DNA of 19,602 nucleotides from JANPII01 sp031424915 (GCA_031424915.1 JANPII010000115.1:1-19602); one strand, 5' to 3'; numbered from the stretch's first letter, positions 1 through 8,118 are shown. Numbers and translations: made by a program. The notes: generated by a model not told the origin, from the letters alone.

Positions 1-1
1 A

Positions 2-964
2 GAAAACTTAACTCAGAAAGAAGCTTATGAGTTATTTACTGAATTTGCTCAATACGAGCCAGAAAAACAGTCTGCTGTTTTAGCATTACTCAGAGCTAAA
101 AAAGAAACAACGGAGGAAATATTTGGCGCACTACAATACTTTGGTCAGCATTCAACAAATATAACGCATGACTTTGAAGTTGTAGATATTGTTGGTACCG
201 GAGGCGATGGGATGGGCACATTCAATATCTCCACAGCTGCAAGCATTGTGATGGCAAGCTGCGGAGCGTTTGTTGCAAAGCATGGTGGCAGGAGCGCTAC
301 AAGCATCGCTGGAAGTAAGGATGTTGCAACAGCGCTTGGTGTACAAATGCCACATACAACAGAAGAAAGTTTAAAAAACTTGCAGCAGACGAACTATACA
401 TATTTGTGGGCGCCTTTATTCAATGAGGAACTTAAAAAATATGGAGCATTGCGTCAAAAACTTGGATTTCCAACCATTTTTAATATCATAGGCCCCCTTC
501 TCAATCCTATGCGGCCAAAAAGATGCGTCATAGGTGTGTATCGTAAGGATTTAGTGCAAAAAGTAGCAAAAGTGCTTGCAGCGCAAAGTGTTAATCATGC
601 GCTCGTTGTGTATTCGGATGATGGCCTAGATGAGATCAGTATAAGCAGTAACACTCATGTAATTGAGATTAAAGGTATAGATATAAAAGAATATAATCTC
701 AATCCTGAGGATTTTGGTTTTTCTAAAGCAGAGCTTTCTGATGTACGAGGAGGAGATGCTGCCGAAAACGCAACCCTTATTTGTGACATATTATCTGGCA
801 CAATTAATGGTCCTAAATTAGATATTGTACTTCTCAATGCTGCGGCTGGATTATACGTTGCTGGAAAATCCACCAGTATTGCAGATGGTATATTGCTAGC
901 TAAAGACGCCGTAAAACAGGGCAAAGCTATTACATTGTTAAATAAAATCAGAGGTTCAATATGA
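2..964 (+). CDS. trpD: Anthranilate phosphoribosyltransferase TrpD, 5' end cut by window edge
   Basis: TrpD transfers the phosphoribosyl group of PRPP to anthranilate, the first committed step after anthranilate in cytoplasmic tryptophan synthesis. The frame is open from base 2. The visible protein begins ENLTQKEAYELF, which matches the start of the helical N-terminal domain, so only about 10 residues are probably missing. The PRPP-binding glycine loop GTGGDG lies at visible residues 65-70, followed by TFNIST, KHGGRSATS, GSKDV, GPLLNPMRPKR and DGLDEIS, all standard family motifs. An internal ATG at 212 lies within the PRPP loop and cannot be the real start. The stop overlaps the trpC start (ATGA), implying translational coupling. 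The next genes are trpCFBA and prs, the last of which supplies PRPP. What lies upstream (trpEG, kynU or a regulator) is out of view. Confidence 0.96.
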   Translation, partial: ENLTQKEAYELFTEFAQYEPEKQSAVLALLRAKKETTEEIFGALQYFGQHSTNITHDFEVVDIVGTGGDGMGTFNISTAASIVMASCGAFVAKHGGRSATSIAGSKDVATALGVQMPHTTEESLKNLQQTNYTYLWAPLFNEELKKYGALRQKLGFPTIFNIIGPLLNPMRPKRCVIGVYRKDLVQKVAKVLAAQSVNHALVVYSDDGLDEISISSNTHVIEIKGIDIKEYNLNPEDFGFSKAELSDVRGGDAAENATLICDILSGTINGPKLDIVLLNAAAGLYVAGKSTSIADGILLAKDAVKQGKAITLLNKIRGSI

Positions 965-1740
965 GTGTAAATTTTTTAGAAAAAATTAGGTCGCATGTCG
1001 AAAGAAGGGTTGAGTTAATGCCTGATAGCCTCATAGAAATGCCAAATACACTGGATTTCTGCAAGATATTCACTGCACCTTCAAAACCTATAATTATTAG
1101 CGAAGTAAAATTTGCAAGCCCTTCTCGTGGTCAAATATATCCAGGCCAGTTAAACCATGTTGATATTGCCTCAAGCTATCTAAGCGTAGGCGCTGCTGCT
1201 CTTTCAGTGTTAGCTGAGCCTGATTATTTCAAAGGCAGTATAGATTTCATTAAAGATATCAAAGCTGCTCATCCTAAATCTCATATCTTACTCAAAGACT
1301 TTGTTTTAAGCAAAAAACAGATAGCGCAAGGGCTTTTATATGGTGCTAATGCAGTATTGCTTATCGCGGCATTCTTGGAGGAAGGCTTGCTAAAGGAGCT
1401 TTATGACTATTCTCTGCATTTAGGCCTTACACCGATTATAGAAGTGCATGATGCTTTGGAATTGGAACAAGCTTTGCAGGTTTCCCCTCATGTTATCGGG
1501 ATTAATAACAGGAATCTGCAAACGCTAGAGATCAGTCTAGATACTTCTCGGAATTTAATAAAACATATTCCAGATAATTGTTATGTTATATGCGAAAGTG
1601 GCATAGATAACGCTGTGCAAATTCAAGAGATGATGAATATTGGATTTGACGGATTTCTAATTGGTTCGTCATTAATGAAGCATGAGGATCCTGGCATTGA
1701 GCTACAAAAATTGATATCTGAGGTATGTAATGAAAGCTAA
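961..1740 (+). CDS. trpC: Indole-3-glycerol phosphate synthase TrpC
   Basis: TrpC closes the indole ring by converting CdRP to indole-3-glycerol phosphate. The 259-aa single-domain TIM barrel has the expected catalytic set: E48 and K50 in SEVKFASPSRG, K112 in LLKDF, N182-N183 in INNRN, and E212 in CESGI. The C-terminal phosphate loop GFLIGSSLM is present. It is a monofunctional enzyme, not the TrpC-TrpF fusion of enterobacteria. The ATG overlaps the trpD stop by 4 bp and the 3' end overlaps trpF by 11 bp, so it belongs to the same coupled operon. SPSRG replaces the more common SPSKG; otherwise it looks functional. Confidence 0.97.
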   Translation: MSVNFLEKIRSHVERRVELMPDSLIEMPNTLDFCKIFTAPSKPIIISEVKFASPSRGQIYPGQLNHVDIASSYLSVGAAALSVLAEPDYFKGSIDFIKDIKAAHPKSHILLKDFVLSKKQIAQGLLYGANAVLLIAAFLEEGLLKELYDYSLHLGLTPIIEVHDALELEQALQVSPHVIGINNRNLQTLEISLDTSRNLIKHIPDNCYVICESGIDNAVQIQEMMNIGFDGFLIGSSLMKHEDPGIELQKLISEVCNES

Positions 1741-2338
1741 AATCTGTGGAATAACTAATCTAGAAGATGCATTATTTGCTGCGAATAATGGAGCATGGGC
1801 AATTGGATTTAATTTTCATCAACAATCCCCGCGTTATGTTTCGCTTAAAAAAGCTAGAGAAATTACTTCCCAATTATCAACGCATATTATAAAAGTGGGA
1901 ATTATGATCGATTATTCCAAAGATGAGATGTTAGATGCTTTAGAGTTTCTTGATCTGGCTCAGATATATCAACCAAACCCAAAATTACCTTTGGATAAAA
2001 GGCGCCTTATATTAGCTTTACAAGCCTCATCTAAAGATGAGTTGCCTGAAGCTCAAATACTCCAAGAATATGGGTTTATATTACTCGATGCCCCGAAACA
2101 GCAGGATGGGTTGCTTGGTGGTACTGGCAGGCTTGCTAATTGGGATTTGGCCAGAGAGCTTGCTAAAGACTACAAGCTTATTTTAGCCGGTGGGTTAAAT
2201 AGTTCGAATGCCCTGGCAGCCATAAAATATGTGCAGCCATTCGCGGTTGATGTAGCAAGCGGGGTTGAAGAGCGGCCTGGAAGTAAAAACCCAGTAGCAG
2301 TAAAAGAATTTTTAATGAGGTGTGAAAATGTCAAATAA
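1730..2338 (+). CDS. trpF: Phosphoribosylanthranilate isomerase TrpF
   Basis: TrpF isomerises phosphoribosylanthranilate to CdRP, between TrpD and TrpC in the pathway. The 202-aa protein shows the general-base cysteine C6 in KICGI, SPRYV near residue 35, the general-acid aspartate D120 in LLDA, the phosphate loop GGTG, LAGGLN, and the C-terminal DVASGVE-RPGSK motif. The sequence GFNFHQQSPRYV is a slightly divergent form of the family's GFIF..SPRYV. Length is normal for a monofunctional TrpF. It overlaps trpC by 11 bp at its start and trpB at its end, consistent with coupled translation. Confidence 0.96.
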   Translation: MKAKICGITNLEDALFAANNGAWAIGFNFHQQSPRYVSLKKAREITSQLSTHIIKVGIMIDYSKDEMLDALEFLDLAQIYQPNPKLPLDKRRLILALQASSKDELPEAQILQEYGFILLDAPKQQDGLLGGTGRLANWDLARELAKDYKLILAGGLNSSNALAAIKYVQPFAVDVASGVEERPGSKNPVAVKEFLMRCENVK

Positions 2339-3527
2339 AAAAGGATATTTTGGGGAATATGGTGGTGCTTATGCTCCTGAAACATTAATAGCGCCACTTG
2401 CAGAATTGGAAGCAGCGTACTTAAAACTGCAACATGATGCGAATTTTCAGCAAGAGCTGCAAGATTTGCTCACGCACTTCGTGGGCAGGCCAACCCCATT
2501 ATACTTTGCAAAAAGTCTAACCCAGCACCTGGGTGGTGCGCGAATATATCTAAAACGTGAAGATTTAACCCATACTGGCGCACATAAAATCAACAATACA
2601 GTTGGCCAAGGACTACTTGCAAAACATATGGGTAAACGCAGGCTGATAGCAGAGACTGGCGCAGGGCAGCATGGAGTTGCAACAGCAACTATAGCAAGCT
2701 TACTCGGCATGGAATGTGTTGTTTATATGGGAGCTGTAGATATCCAGCGGCAGCACCTTAATGTAGTACGCATGCAGATATTGGGGGCGGAAGTGCGGGC
2801 GGTACATAATGGCTCTAAAACCCTTAAGGATGCGACATCTGAAGCGATGCGTGATTGGGTTAGTAATATTAAAGATAGCTACTATGTTCTAGGCTCAGCG
2901 CTAGGGCCACATCCTTATCCTACAATAGTGCGAGATTTTCAAAGAATTATCGGAATTGAAGCGAGGAAACAAATATTGGAGATGATTGGTAAGTTGCCAG
3001 ATGAATTGGTTGCGTGTGTTGGTGGAGGTAGCAATTCTATTGGCTTATTTCATCCATTTTTAGAAGATTTGCAAGTAAAAATGACTGGAATTGAAGCTGG
3101 GGGTATTGGCTCACATCTCGGGGAGCATGCGGCCAGATTTAATGGCGGAAAACCAGGTGTGCTACAAGGGACTAAGAGCTATCTTTTGCAAGACGACCAT
3201 GGAAATGTTAGCAATACGCATAGCGTTTCGGCAGGGCTTGATTATCCAAGTGTAGGGCCAGAACATGCTTATTTGCATGATATAGAACGTGTTCAATATA
3301 CTTATGCAACAGACCAAGAAGCTTTGCATGCCGCCTTTACGCTCGCAAAGCTAGAGGGAATTATTCCAGCATTAGAGAGCGCGCACGCTATAGCTTATGC
3401 TATCAAAGCAGCCCCACTTTTGCCGCAAAGTTACGTAATGCTCATAGGGCTTTCTGGTAGAGGAGATAAGGATGTAGAAACATTAGCAACCTATTTGGAG
3501 GATAAAAATGATAAAAGCGGCATTTGA
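2328..3527 (+). CDS. trpB: Tryptophan synthase beta chain TrpB
   Basis: TrpB condenses indole with serine using PLP, and works as an alpha2-beta2 complex with TrpA. The ATG at 2328 is chosen over a GTG at 2322 because GAGG at 2317-2320 is well spaced for it and the numbering then matches the family: PLP lysine K87 in THTGAHKINN and E109 in ETGAGQHG. The PLP-phosphate loop GGGSNS and the C-terminal LSGRGDKD follow. From this start the protein is 399 aa, typical of TrpB1. It overlaps trpF by 11 bp and trpA by 20 bp. The tail after GDKD is hydrophilic and ordinary. It appears intact. Confidence 0.97.
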   Translation: MSNKKGYFGEYGGAYAPETLIAPLAELEAAYLKLQHDANFQQELQDLLTHFVGRPTPLYFAKSLTQHLGGARIYLKREDLTHTGAHKINNTVGQGLLAKHMGKRRLIAETGAGQHGVATATIASLLGMECVVYMGAVDIQRQHLNVVRMQILGAEVRAVHNGSKTLKDATSEAMRDWVSNIKDSYYVLGSALGPHPYPTIVRDFQRIIGIEARKQILEMIGKLPDELVACVGGGSNSIGLFHPFLEDLQVKMTGIEAGGIGSHLGEHAARFNGGKPGVLQGTKSYLLQDDHGNVSNTHSVSAGLDYPSVGPEHAYLHDIERVQYTYATDQEALHAAFTLAKLEGIIPALESAHAIAYAIKAAPLLPQSYVMLIGLSGRGDKDVETLATYLEDKNDKSGI

Positions 3528-4287
3528 CAAACATAAGTCCATATTCATCCCATTTATTATGGCTGGACATCCTAATTTAGAAGCATCAACAAAAGCTGTT
3601 ATGGCCCTTGCACGAGCTGGGGCTGATATAATAGAGCTTGGAGTACCATTTTCTGATCCTATTGCTGATGGCCCTGTGAACCAAAGAGCTGCTGAACTCG
3701 CTATAGGAAATGGTATGAACCTTGGTGAAGTATTCACGCAAGTACAATCAATAAGGGATCTTGGTTGCAAAACACCGATCATACTTTTTACTTACCTTAA
3801 TCCGATCTTGGCTTTCGGTTACGATAAATTTTGTCACCAAGCTAAAGCAGCTGGGATAGATGGAGTGCTAGTTGTAGATCTTCCACCGGAAGAAGGTGAG
3901 GATTTTTACGCTATGCTTCAAGAAGTTGGACTAGAAATTGTGTTGCTTGTATCGCCCACAACAGATCCAGCAAGGCTGCCTATTTATATAAAGCTCCAGC
4001 CAAGCTTTATTTATTATATCTCTAGACTGTCTGTTACTGGCATCCAGCAAGATTTATCGAATACTTTAGAGGAGGAGATGCATGATTTACGTAAAACCAT
4101 AACTAATACAAAAATAGCAGTAGGATTTGGCATATCATCAATAGAACAAGCGAAATATGTGAGTCACATTGCCGATGGGGTGATTATAGGGAGTAAACTG
4201 GTTTCAACACTCGAAACCTCTGGGATAGGTGCGTTCGAAGATAAAGCAAAAGAATTTGCGGATATTATACATGGAGGTAGTTTATGA
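3508..4287 (+). CDS. trpA: Tryptophan synthase alpha chain TrpA
   Basis: TrpA splits indole-3-glycerol phosphate to indole and glyceraldehyde 3-phosphate; indole is channelled to TrpB. In the 259-aa TIM barrel the two catalytic acids are present: E43 and D54 within ELGVPFSDP.ADGP (E49 and D60 in the Salmonella numbering). The substrate-contact stretch GIDGVLVVDLP and the phosphate loops GFGIS and DGVIIGSKLV follow. The start lies inside the last 20 bp of trpB. The stop overlaps the prs start in an ATGA. In Chlamydia caviae kynU follows trpA; here prs follows directly. Confidence 0.97.
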   Translation: MIKAAFDKHKSIFIPFIMAGHPNLEASTKAVMALARAGADIIELGVPFSDPIADGPVNQRAAELAIGNGMNLGEVFTQVQSIRDLGCKTPIILFTYLNPILAFGYDKFCHQAKAAGIDGVLVVDLPPEEGEDFYAMLQEVGLEIVLLVSPTTDPARLPIYIKLQPSFIYYISRLSVTGIQQDLSNTLEEEMHDLRKTITNTKIAVGFGISSIEQAKYVSHIADGVIIGSKLVSTLETSGIGAFEDKAKEFADIIHGGSL

Positions 4288-5171
4288 TAATCATTGGAGG
4301 AAGCAGTCATCCAATCCTTGCTCAGCAGATAGCAGGCAAACTTGGATGTGATTGCATTATTGCAAATACCAAGAAATTTGCGGATCAAGAGCTGAAAATT
4401 CAAGTAAACAAGGATCTACATAGCGAAGATGTGGTCATATTGCAATCTACAACTAGACCAGTGAACGATTACCTGATGGAGCTATTATTACTTGCAGATA
4501 CAGCGAAAAGAGCCGGTTGCAATAGTATTACTGCAGTTATTCCATATTTAGGCTATAGCAGGCAAGATAGGCCATCCTACCAATATGGCCCGATATCAGC
4601 AAGCTTAGTTGCAAGGCTTGTTGAAACTAGCGGTGTTGATAAAGTTGTGACTATTGATATGCATTCAAAGCAGTCTGAAGGGTTTTTTAAGATTGGAGTT
4701 AAGAATCTTGACCCGACAGATCTTTTTGTCAACGTATTGCAGAAAAATAGTAATTATATGGTTATCTCCCCAGATATTGGCGGCTTGCCAAGAGCCAGAG
4801 TACTAGCCTCAAAGCTCGGAACTGACCTTGCCATAATTAACAAGACGCGTGACCTTGAGGGCAAGTGCACTATGTCTGAAGTAATAGGCAATGTTATAGG
4901 GAAGGATTGTATTATTATAGATGACATAGCAGATACCGGCGGTACTCTATGCGAAGCAGGGAAGCTTTTAATGCAAAGTGGCGCAAACTCAGTAAATGCT
5001 TGCATTACCCATGCCGTCTTTTCTGAAAACTGCATAGATATAATAAGCCGAGCAGGATTTGCTGAATTCTTTATAACAGATACCGTACATCATCAAAACT
5101 TACCTTCCTTTATTAATGTAATTCAAACAAGTGAGCTTATAGTTAAGGCTTTGTTGAAATGTAATAAATGA
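4284..5171 (+). CDS. prs: Ribose-phosphate pyrophosphokinase (PRPP synthetase) at the end of the trp operon
   Basis: PRPP synthetase makes PRPP from ribose 5-phosphate and ATP. PRPP is consumed by TrpD and by nucleotide synthesis. At 295 aa it is shorter than the usual ~315. Key motifs are recognisable: FADQE, the ATP-loop region YSRQDRP, DMHSKQSEGFF (usual DLH..QIQGFF), SPDIGGLPRAR, the catalytic-loop lysine in INKTRD (usually DKRR), and the PRPP motif IIIDDIADTGGTL. These changes suggest an operon-specific paralogue rather than the typical housekeeping copy, but this is inferred. It is translationally coupled to trpA through a 4-bp overlap, so PRPP supply is tied to tryptophan synthesis, as in chlamydial trp operons. 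Confidence 0.93.
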   Translation: MIIIGGSSHPILAQQIAGKLGCDCIIANTKKFADQELKIQVNKDLHSEDVVILQSTTRPVNDYLMELLLLADTAKRAGCNSITAVIPYLGYSRQDRPSYQYGPISASLVARLVETSGVDKVVTIDMHSKQSEGFFKIGVKNLDPTDLFVNVLQKNSNYMVISPDIGGLPRARVLASKLGTDLAIINKTRDLEGKCTMSEVIGNVIGKDCIIIDDIADTGGTLCEAGKLLMQSGANSVNACITHAVFSENCIDIISRAGFAEFFITDTVHHQNLPSFINVIQTSELIVKALLKCNK

Positions 5172-5480
5172 TTGTTTCGAATCCCGCTTACTACTCCGGT
5201 TTTCATTCTCTAAAAAGTGAAGCATCAAAAAACGGCAATCCCCTGAAACCTAGGTAAATCAAGGCTTTGAGGACATGCGTACCTTCACCCAGAGTGTTCG
5301 CATGTATCGGAGATGGAGAGCGCAAAAATGGAGATTTTGGGGGTAAAATGGCAAAATTGGAGAAAGTGAGGTACGGATCTAACGCTAAACCAAAGCGCTG
5401 GAAAGCCAGCAAATACTAGGGTTTCTGGATTGTTTCGCTATGCTCGCAATGACGGTGAGAAAAGTTATTTCTCAAAAATC
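5172..5480. other. Intergenic region between prs and tRNA-Ser
   Basis: No convincing gene. A 69-codon minus-strand frame (5203-5412) is open but lacks a recognisable family or Shine-Dalgarno. The region holds an inverted repeat ACATGCG (5273-5279) / CGCATGT (5299-5305), and an imperfect long-range pair GTACCTTCAC (5279-5288) / GTGAGGTAC (5366-5374), so it may be a degenerate palindromic repeat. A dispersed repeat lies at 5425-5455. A small hairpin TGAGAAA-5-TTTCTCA lies at 5456-5474, just beyond the 3' end of the tRNA, without a clear U-tract. Confidence 0.5.
5425..5455. repeat. Dispersed intergenic repeat fragment of the 'cgtcattgcgag' type
   Basis: The stretch contains CTGGATTGTTTCGC followed by CTCGCAATGACGG, a form commonly met in intergenic palindromic repeats of Rickettsiales and other bacteria (recognised from memory). 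Here only one arm is visible. A related, more complete element sits at 12815-12918 in this window, sharing the cgtcat.gcgag and tggattg words. Confidence 0.55.
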
Positions 5481-5574
5481 TGGCGGAGAGAGAGGGATTC
5501 GAACCCTCGATAGAAGTTAAAGCTCCTATACTCCCTTAGCAGGGGAGCGCCTTCAGCCACTCGGCCATCTCTCC
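5481..5574 (-). tRNA. tRNA-Ser (anticodon GCT)
   Basis: The minus strand reads GGAGAGATGGCCGAGTGG at the 5' end. The acceptor arm GGAGAGA pairs with TCTCTCC. The anticodon stem CTCCC/GGGAG encloses the loop CTGCTAA, giving anticodon GCT for serine AGC/AGU codons. A long variable arm, as in class II tRNAs, is followed by the T arm GAGGG-TTCGAAT-CCCTC, discriminator G and an encoded CCA. Length is 94 nt. It is a single tRNA with its own promoter just upstream. Confidence 0.97.
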
Positions 5575-5584
5575 AACGGCTGCC

Positions 5585-5612
5585 ATACTAGCAAGCTTGA
5601 ATAAAATGGCAA
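5585..5612 (-). promoter_or_regulatory. Sigma-70 promoter for tRNA-Ser
   Basis: On the minus strand, TTGCCA (5607-5612) is followed after 16 bp by TAGTAT (5585-5590), preceded by TGC, an extended -10. The predicted transcription start falls a few bases before the tRNA 5' end at 5574, which suits a tRNA promoter. Motif-based only. Confidence 0.5.
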
Positions 5613-5729
5613 GCGGAAACTTACCCTTTGATGCCATTATGGTCAGACTTATTCTGAATAGCTACCTACCAGCACTAGGCAAACTTGGTATTAGCCCTGC
5701 CCTCTTTCGTCTAATACAAAACTAGACAA

Positions 5730-5757
5730 TTGCACCTATATACATTATTATTAAAAT
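5730..5757 (+). promoter_or_regulatory. Candidate promoter for isocitrate dehydrogenase
   Basis: TTGCAC (5730-5735), 16 bp, TAAAAT (5752-5757), in a strongly AT-rich stretch about 30 bp before the icd start. The -10 is good (5 of 6) but the -35 is weak. The Shine-Dalgarno candidate is GGGA at 5775-5778. The rest of 5575-5786 shows no gene. Confidence 0.35.
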
Positions 5758-5786
5758 AATAAGCAACATATTATGGGAAATCATAT

Positions 5787-7982
5787 ATGCCATCAAGCCA
5801 CAAAGATTCAAACCTACATAAAGTAGTAATAGTACCAGGCCAGGGTATTGGCCCAGAATGTATGGAAGTGACCAAAGCTATAATCATGGCCACAGGAGCT
5901 GATGTACAATTTATTGAAGGCGAAGATATACAGCTTGGCTATCCAGATGCCCCACAATTATTACGCTTTTTAGGCTACAGTGAGAAAGACACAGAAAATC
6001 GCATCAAAACAATTTTAGATCAACGGGGTTATAAGGACTATTATAAAGCCTTAATAGCCAGCCTTACTGAAGAGGAAAAAGCTCTCTTAGATGCCGAAGT
6101 GGCGCGTAAAGAGCATTTTACTTTAGAAAAAGCCGCAACTGCTGCAGCGGTACTAAAAGGGGCTTTACGCACCTTAGATAGTGGTGATGAACCAAGTCGC
6201 AATGTCACTCTACGCAAGATGTTTGAAGAATATGCTAACTTAAGGCGCTGTGTCTCGCTGGATCCGGTTATTCCAGCTGTGCATAATGGGGCTGACATTT
6301 TGTTTGTGCGCGAAAATGTAGAAGACCTCTATGCTCAGGTAGAGCATCGCCTAAGCCGTAATTATTTACAAGCGCAGCGACACATCACCCCTCAGGGATG
6401 CGAAAAGATTATTGTTGCTGCCTTTGAATCTGCCTTAAAGGAGGGGCGCAAGAAGGTATCCGGTCTAGAAAAACCCAACATATTAAAGATTACTGGGGGC
6501 ATGTTCAAATCCATTTTTATGGAAGTCGCAGCACGTTATAAGGAGTATGGTATAGAATCTGACTTCCATATTATCGATGATGGCTTAGCTAAGATTGCTG
6601 CCTCACCCTTAGGTTTTGACGTGGTGGTGACTACTAATATGTTTGGAGATATTGGCTCGGACATAGCAGCACAAGTAACAGGAGGAGTAGGATTTGTAAG
6701 CTCTAATAACATTGGGAAAATCTCTATGTTTGAAACTATGGGTGGCACTGCCGATGATATAGCCAGAGGCAGTCAAAAGTCTCCTCAAGGCAACCTAGCA
6801 AATCCCATAGCACTTATAGATGCAGCGTCAGAAATGCTAATTCATATTGGAGGAGAAAAAAACCTACAAGGCGGGGAGCTAATTAAAGCCGCAATTCTCA
6901 CAGTGCTACAGAAGGGTTATTATACTGCGGATGTCAAGCCCAGCCTTTACCAACAGGAAAGCGCAAAAGCTTTACGCATAGCGGTAGAATCTATGCGCTT
7001 AGGAACTAAAGAATTTAGCCAGAAGGTCATAGATGAAATAGTAGAGCTACAAAGACGGAAAAAAGCTAACCCTACTGCTGAGATAAAAGATTTGATGGAT
7101 GATGGGAAGCTACGTAATAAGATGCGATCCTATCGTGCCGCTGTTACTATGGAAACGCCAGGTACAGCAGAATGGGTGGCCAAGCTAAGACGTAATTTGC
7201 CTCCTCATTCAATACGTAGCCACACTGAGGTTCAAGGGTTTGATATATTTATCGAAGACACAGGTATGGAGACAGTTTTCGCCAGCGCAGTGGGTGCTCT
7301 CTCCTCACAACTTAAACCTGAGCTACTGTCCAGATTTATAGAAATGACTCAGATTGATCCACATTCTATGATTAACGATCAGCATTTTGGCAGTGTTCAA
7401 GATATACGCAGCTATATTGAGTATACATCAAAATATTTAAGTGAATATTTGTCAGTGACGGCTGAAGATACAACCCTTACTTTACAACAGGTGCTGGAGA
7501 AGTGGAAGTTTGACATTAATCTTATGGAACGGTTTAGAGAAGATTTTTTGCAGCAAAACGCATACACTGCAAATCAGCAGTTGGCAGAGTTTGCCACTAT
7601 TAGTAAGACACTTATCCAATGTTTATATCTAAATATAGTTGAAGAGGTGTCCCCCCTTGCTACACAGCATGGCTTCAAGCTAATACGCCTTACCAATAGA
7701 GGCACCGAAGTATACCCAACTATCGGCGATCCAGAAATACGTGATATACATCGCATCCGTATGGAAATAGACACAGAAGGACCATTGGCAAATCAAAAAG
7801 ACGATATAAAAGTAATACAGCTAGCCGCGATACAGTTGCATCATGATATAGTATCAAAAGGATGGATCGTTACTCAAGCCTTGCTTAACCGTAATTTTAT
7901 CGATGGTGAGGGACCGCAACAAGGCAAGTTACAAAAAGGTGTCTCTAAACCATATGGAGTCAACTTAGGCCAGAAATATTAG
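5787..7982 (+). CDS. icd: NADP-type isocitrate dehydrogenase, enlarged form (731 aa)
   Basis: Isocitrate dehydrogenase oxidatively decarboxylates isocitrate to 2-oxoglutarate in the TCA cycle. The core is clear: N-terminal PGQGIGPE (usual PGDGIGPE), the substrate motif SRNVTLRKMFEEYANLRRCVS (split SRNVTLRK / YANLRRC, residues ~137-155), VRENVEDLYAQVEH with the catalytic tyrosine, the lysine in ILKITGGMF, and DIGSDIAAQ with the metal aspartate. The C-terminal domain of the Rickettsia/Thermus group is recognised by GFDIFIED, TNRGTEVYP and NFIDGEGPQQGK. That group is ~480-500 aa; this protein is about 240 longer. Extra sequence lies near residues 50-115 (Glu/Lys/Ala-rich) and in the C-terminal domain (~520-630). 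The cofactor loop reads FETMGGTADDIA in place of the family's FEA.HG(T/S)AP..AG, so the usual His and Pro are missing. The frame is unbroken and codon use resembles its neighbours. Activity and cofactor are uncertain. Confidence 0.88.
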   Translation: MPSSHKDSNLHKVVIVPGQGIGPECMEVTKAIIMATGADVQFIEGEDIQLGYPDAPQLLRFLGYSEKDTENRIKTILDQRGYKDYYKALIASLTEEEKALLDAEVARKEHFTLEKAATAAAVLKGALRTLDSGDEPSRNVTLRKMFEEYANLRRCVSLDPVIPAVHNGADILFVRENVEDLYAQVEHRLSRNYLQAQRHITPQGCEKIIVAAFESALKEGRKKVSGLEKPNILKITGGMFKSIFMEVAARYKEYGIESDFHIIDDGLAKIAASPLGFDVVVTTNMFGDIGSDIAAQVTGGVGFVSSNNIGKISMFETMGGTADDIARGSQKSPQGNLANPIALIDAASEMLIHIGGEKNLQGGELIKAAILTVLQKGYYTADVKPSLYQQESAKALRIAVESMRLGTKEFSQKVIDEIVELQRRKKANPTAEIKDLMDDGKLRNKMRSYRAAVTMETPGTAEWVAKLRRNLPPHSIRSHTEVQGFDIFIEDTGMETVFASAVGALSSQLKPELLSRFIEMTQIDPHSMINDQHFGSVQDIRSYIEYTSKYLSEYLSVTAEDTTLTLQQVLEKWKFDINLMERFREDFLQQNAYTANQQLAEFATISKTLIQCLYLNIVEEVSPLATQHGFKLIRLTNRGTEVYPTIGDPEIRDIHRIRMEIDTEGPLANQKDDIKVIQLAAIQLHHDIVSKGWIVTQALLNRNFIDGEGPQQGKLQKGVSKPYGVNLGQKY

Positions 7983-8050
7983 GTATCCGTTCACTGTGTG
8001 GTTTAGGTCCTATAAATCTCTGCATTTCATGCGTATCTGTTCAGCCTCCA

Positions 8051-8071
8051 CCAGGCGTACCTGGCCTTTTT
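8051..8071 (+). terminator. Rho-independent terminator-like hairpin after icd
   Basis: CCAGG (8051-8055), a 4-nt loop, CCTGG (8060-8064), then CC and five T (8067-8071). An outer pair AGCCT (8043-8047) / AGGCT (8072-8076) could extend it. It lies about 70 bp after the icd stop. The stem is short. Confidence 0.4.
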
Positions 8072-8118
8072 AGGCTTGGTAACAATGCTGTTTTCGTCCA
8101 CTCAACTAAACAACTACC

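Noticed and set aside
5203..5412. 69-codon minus-strand ORF
   Set aside because: No Shine-Dalgarno, no recognisable family, contains inverted repeats; treated as repeat-like non-coding DNA.
5456..5474. Terminator for tRNA-Ser
   Set aside because: A 7-bp hairpin is present but no U-tract follows on the minus strand, so it was not called as a terminator.
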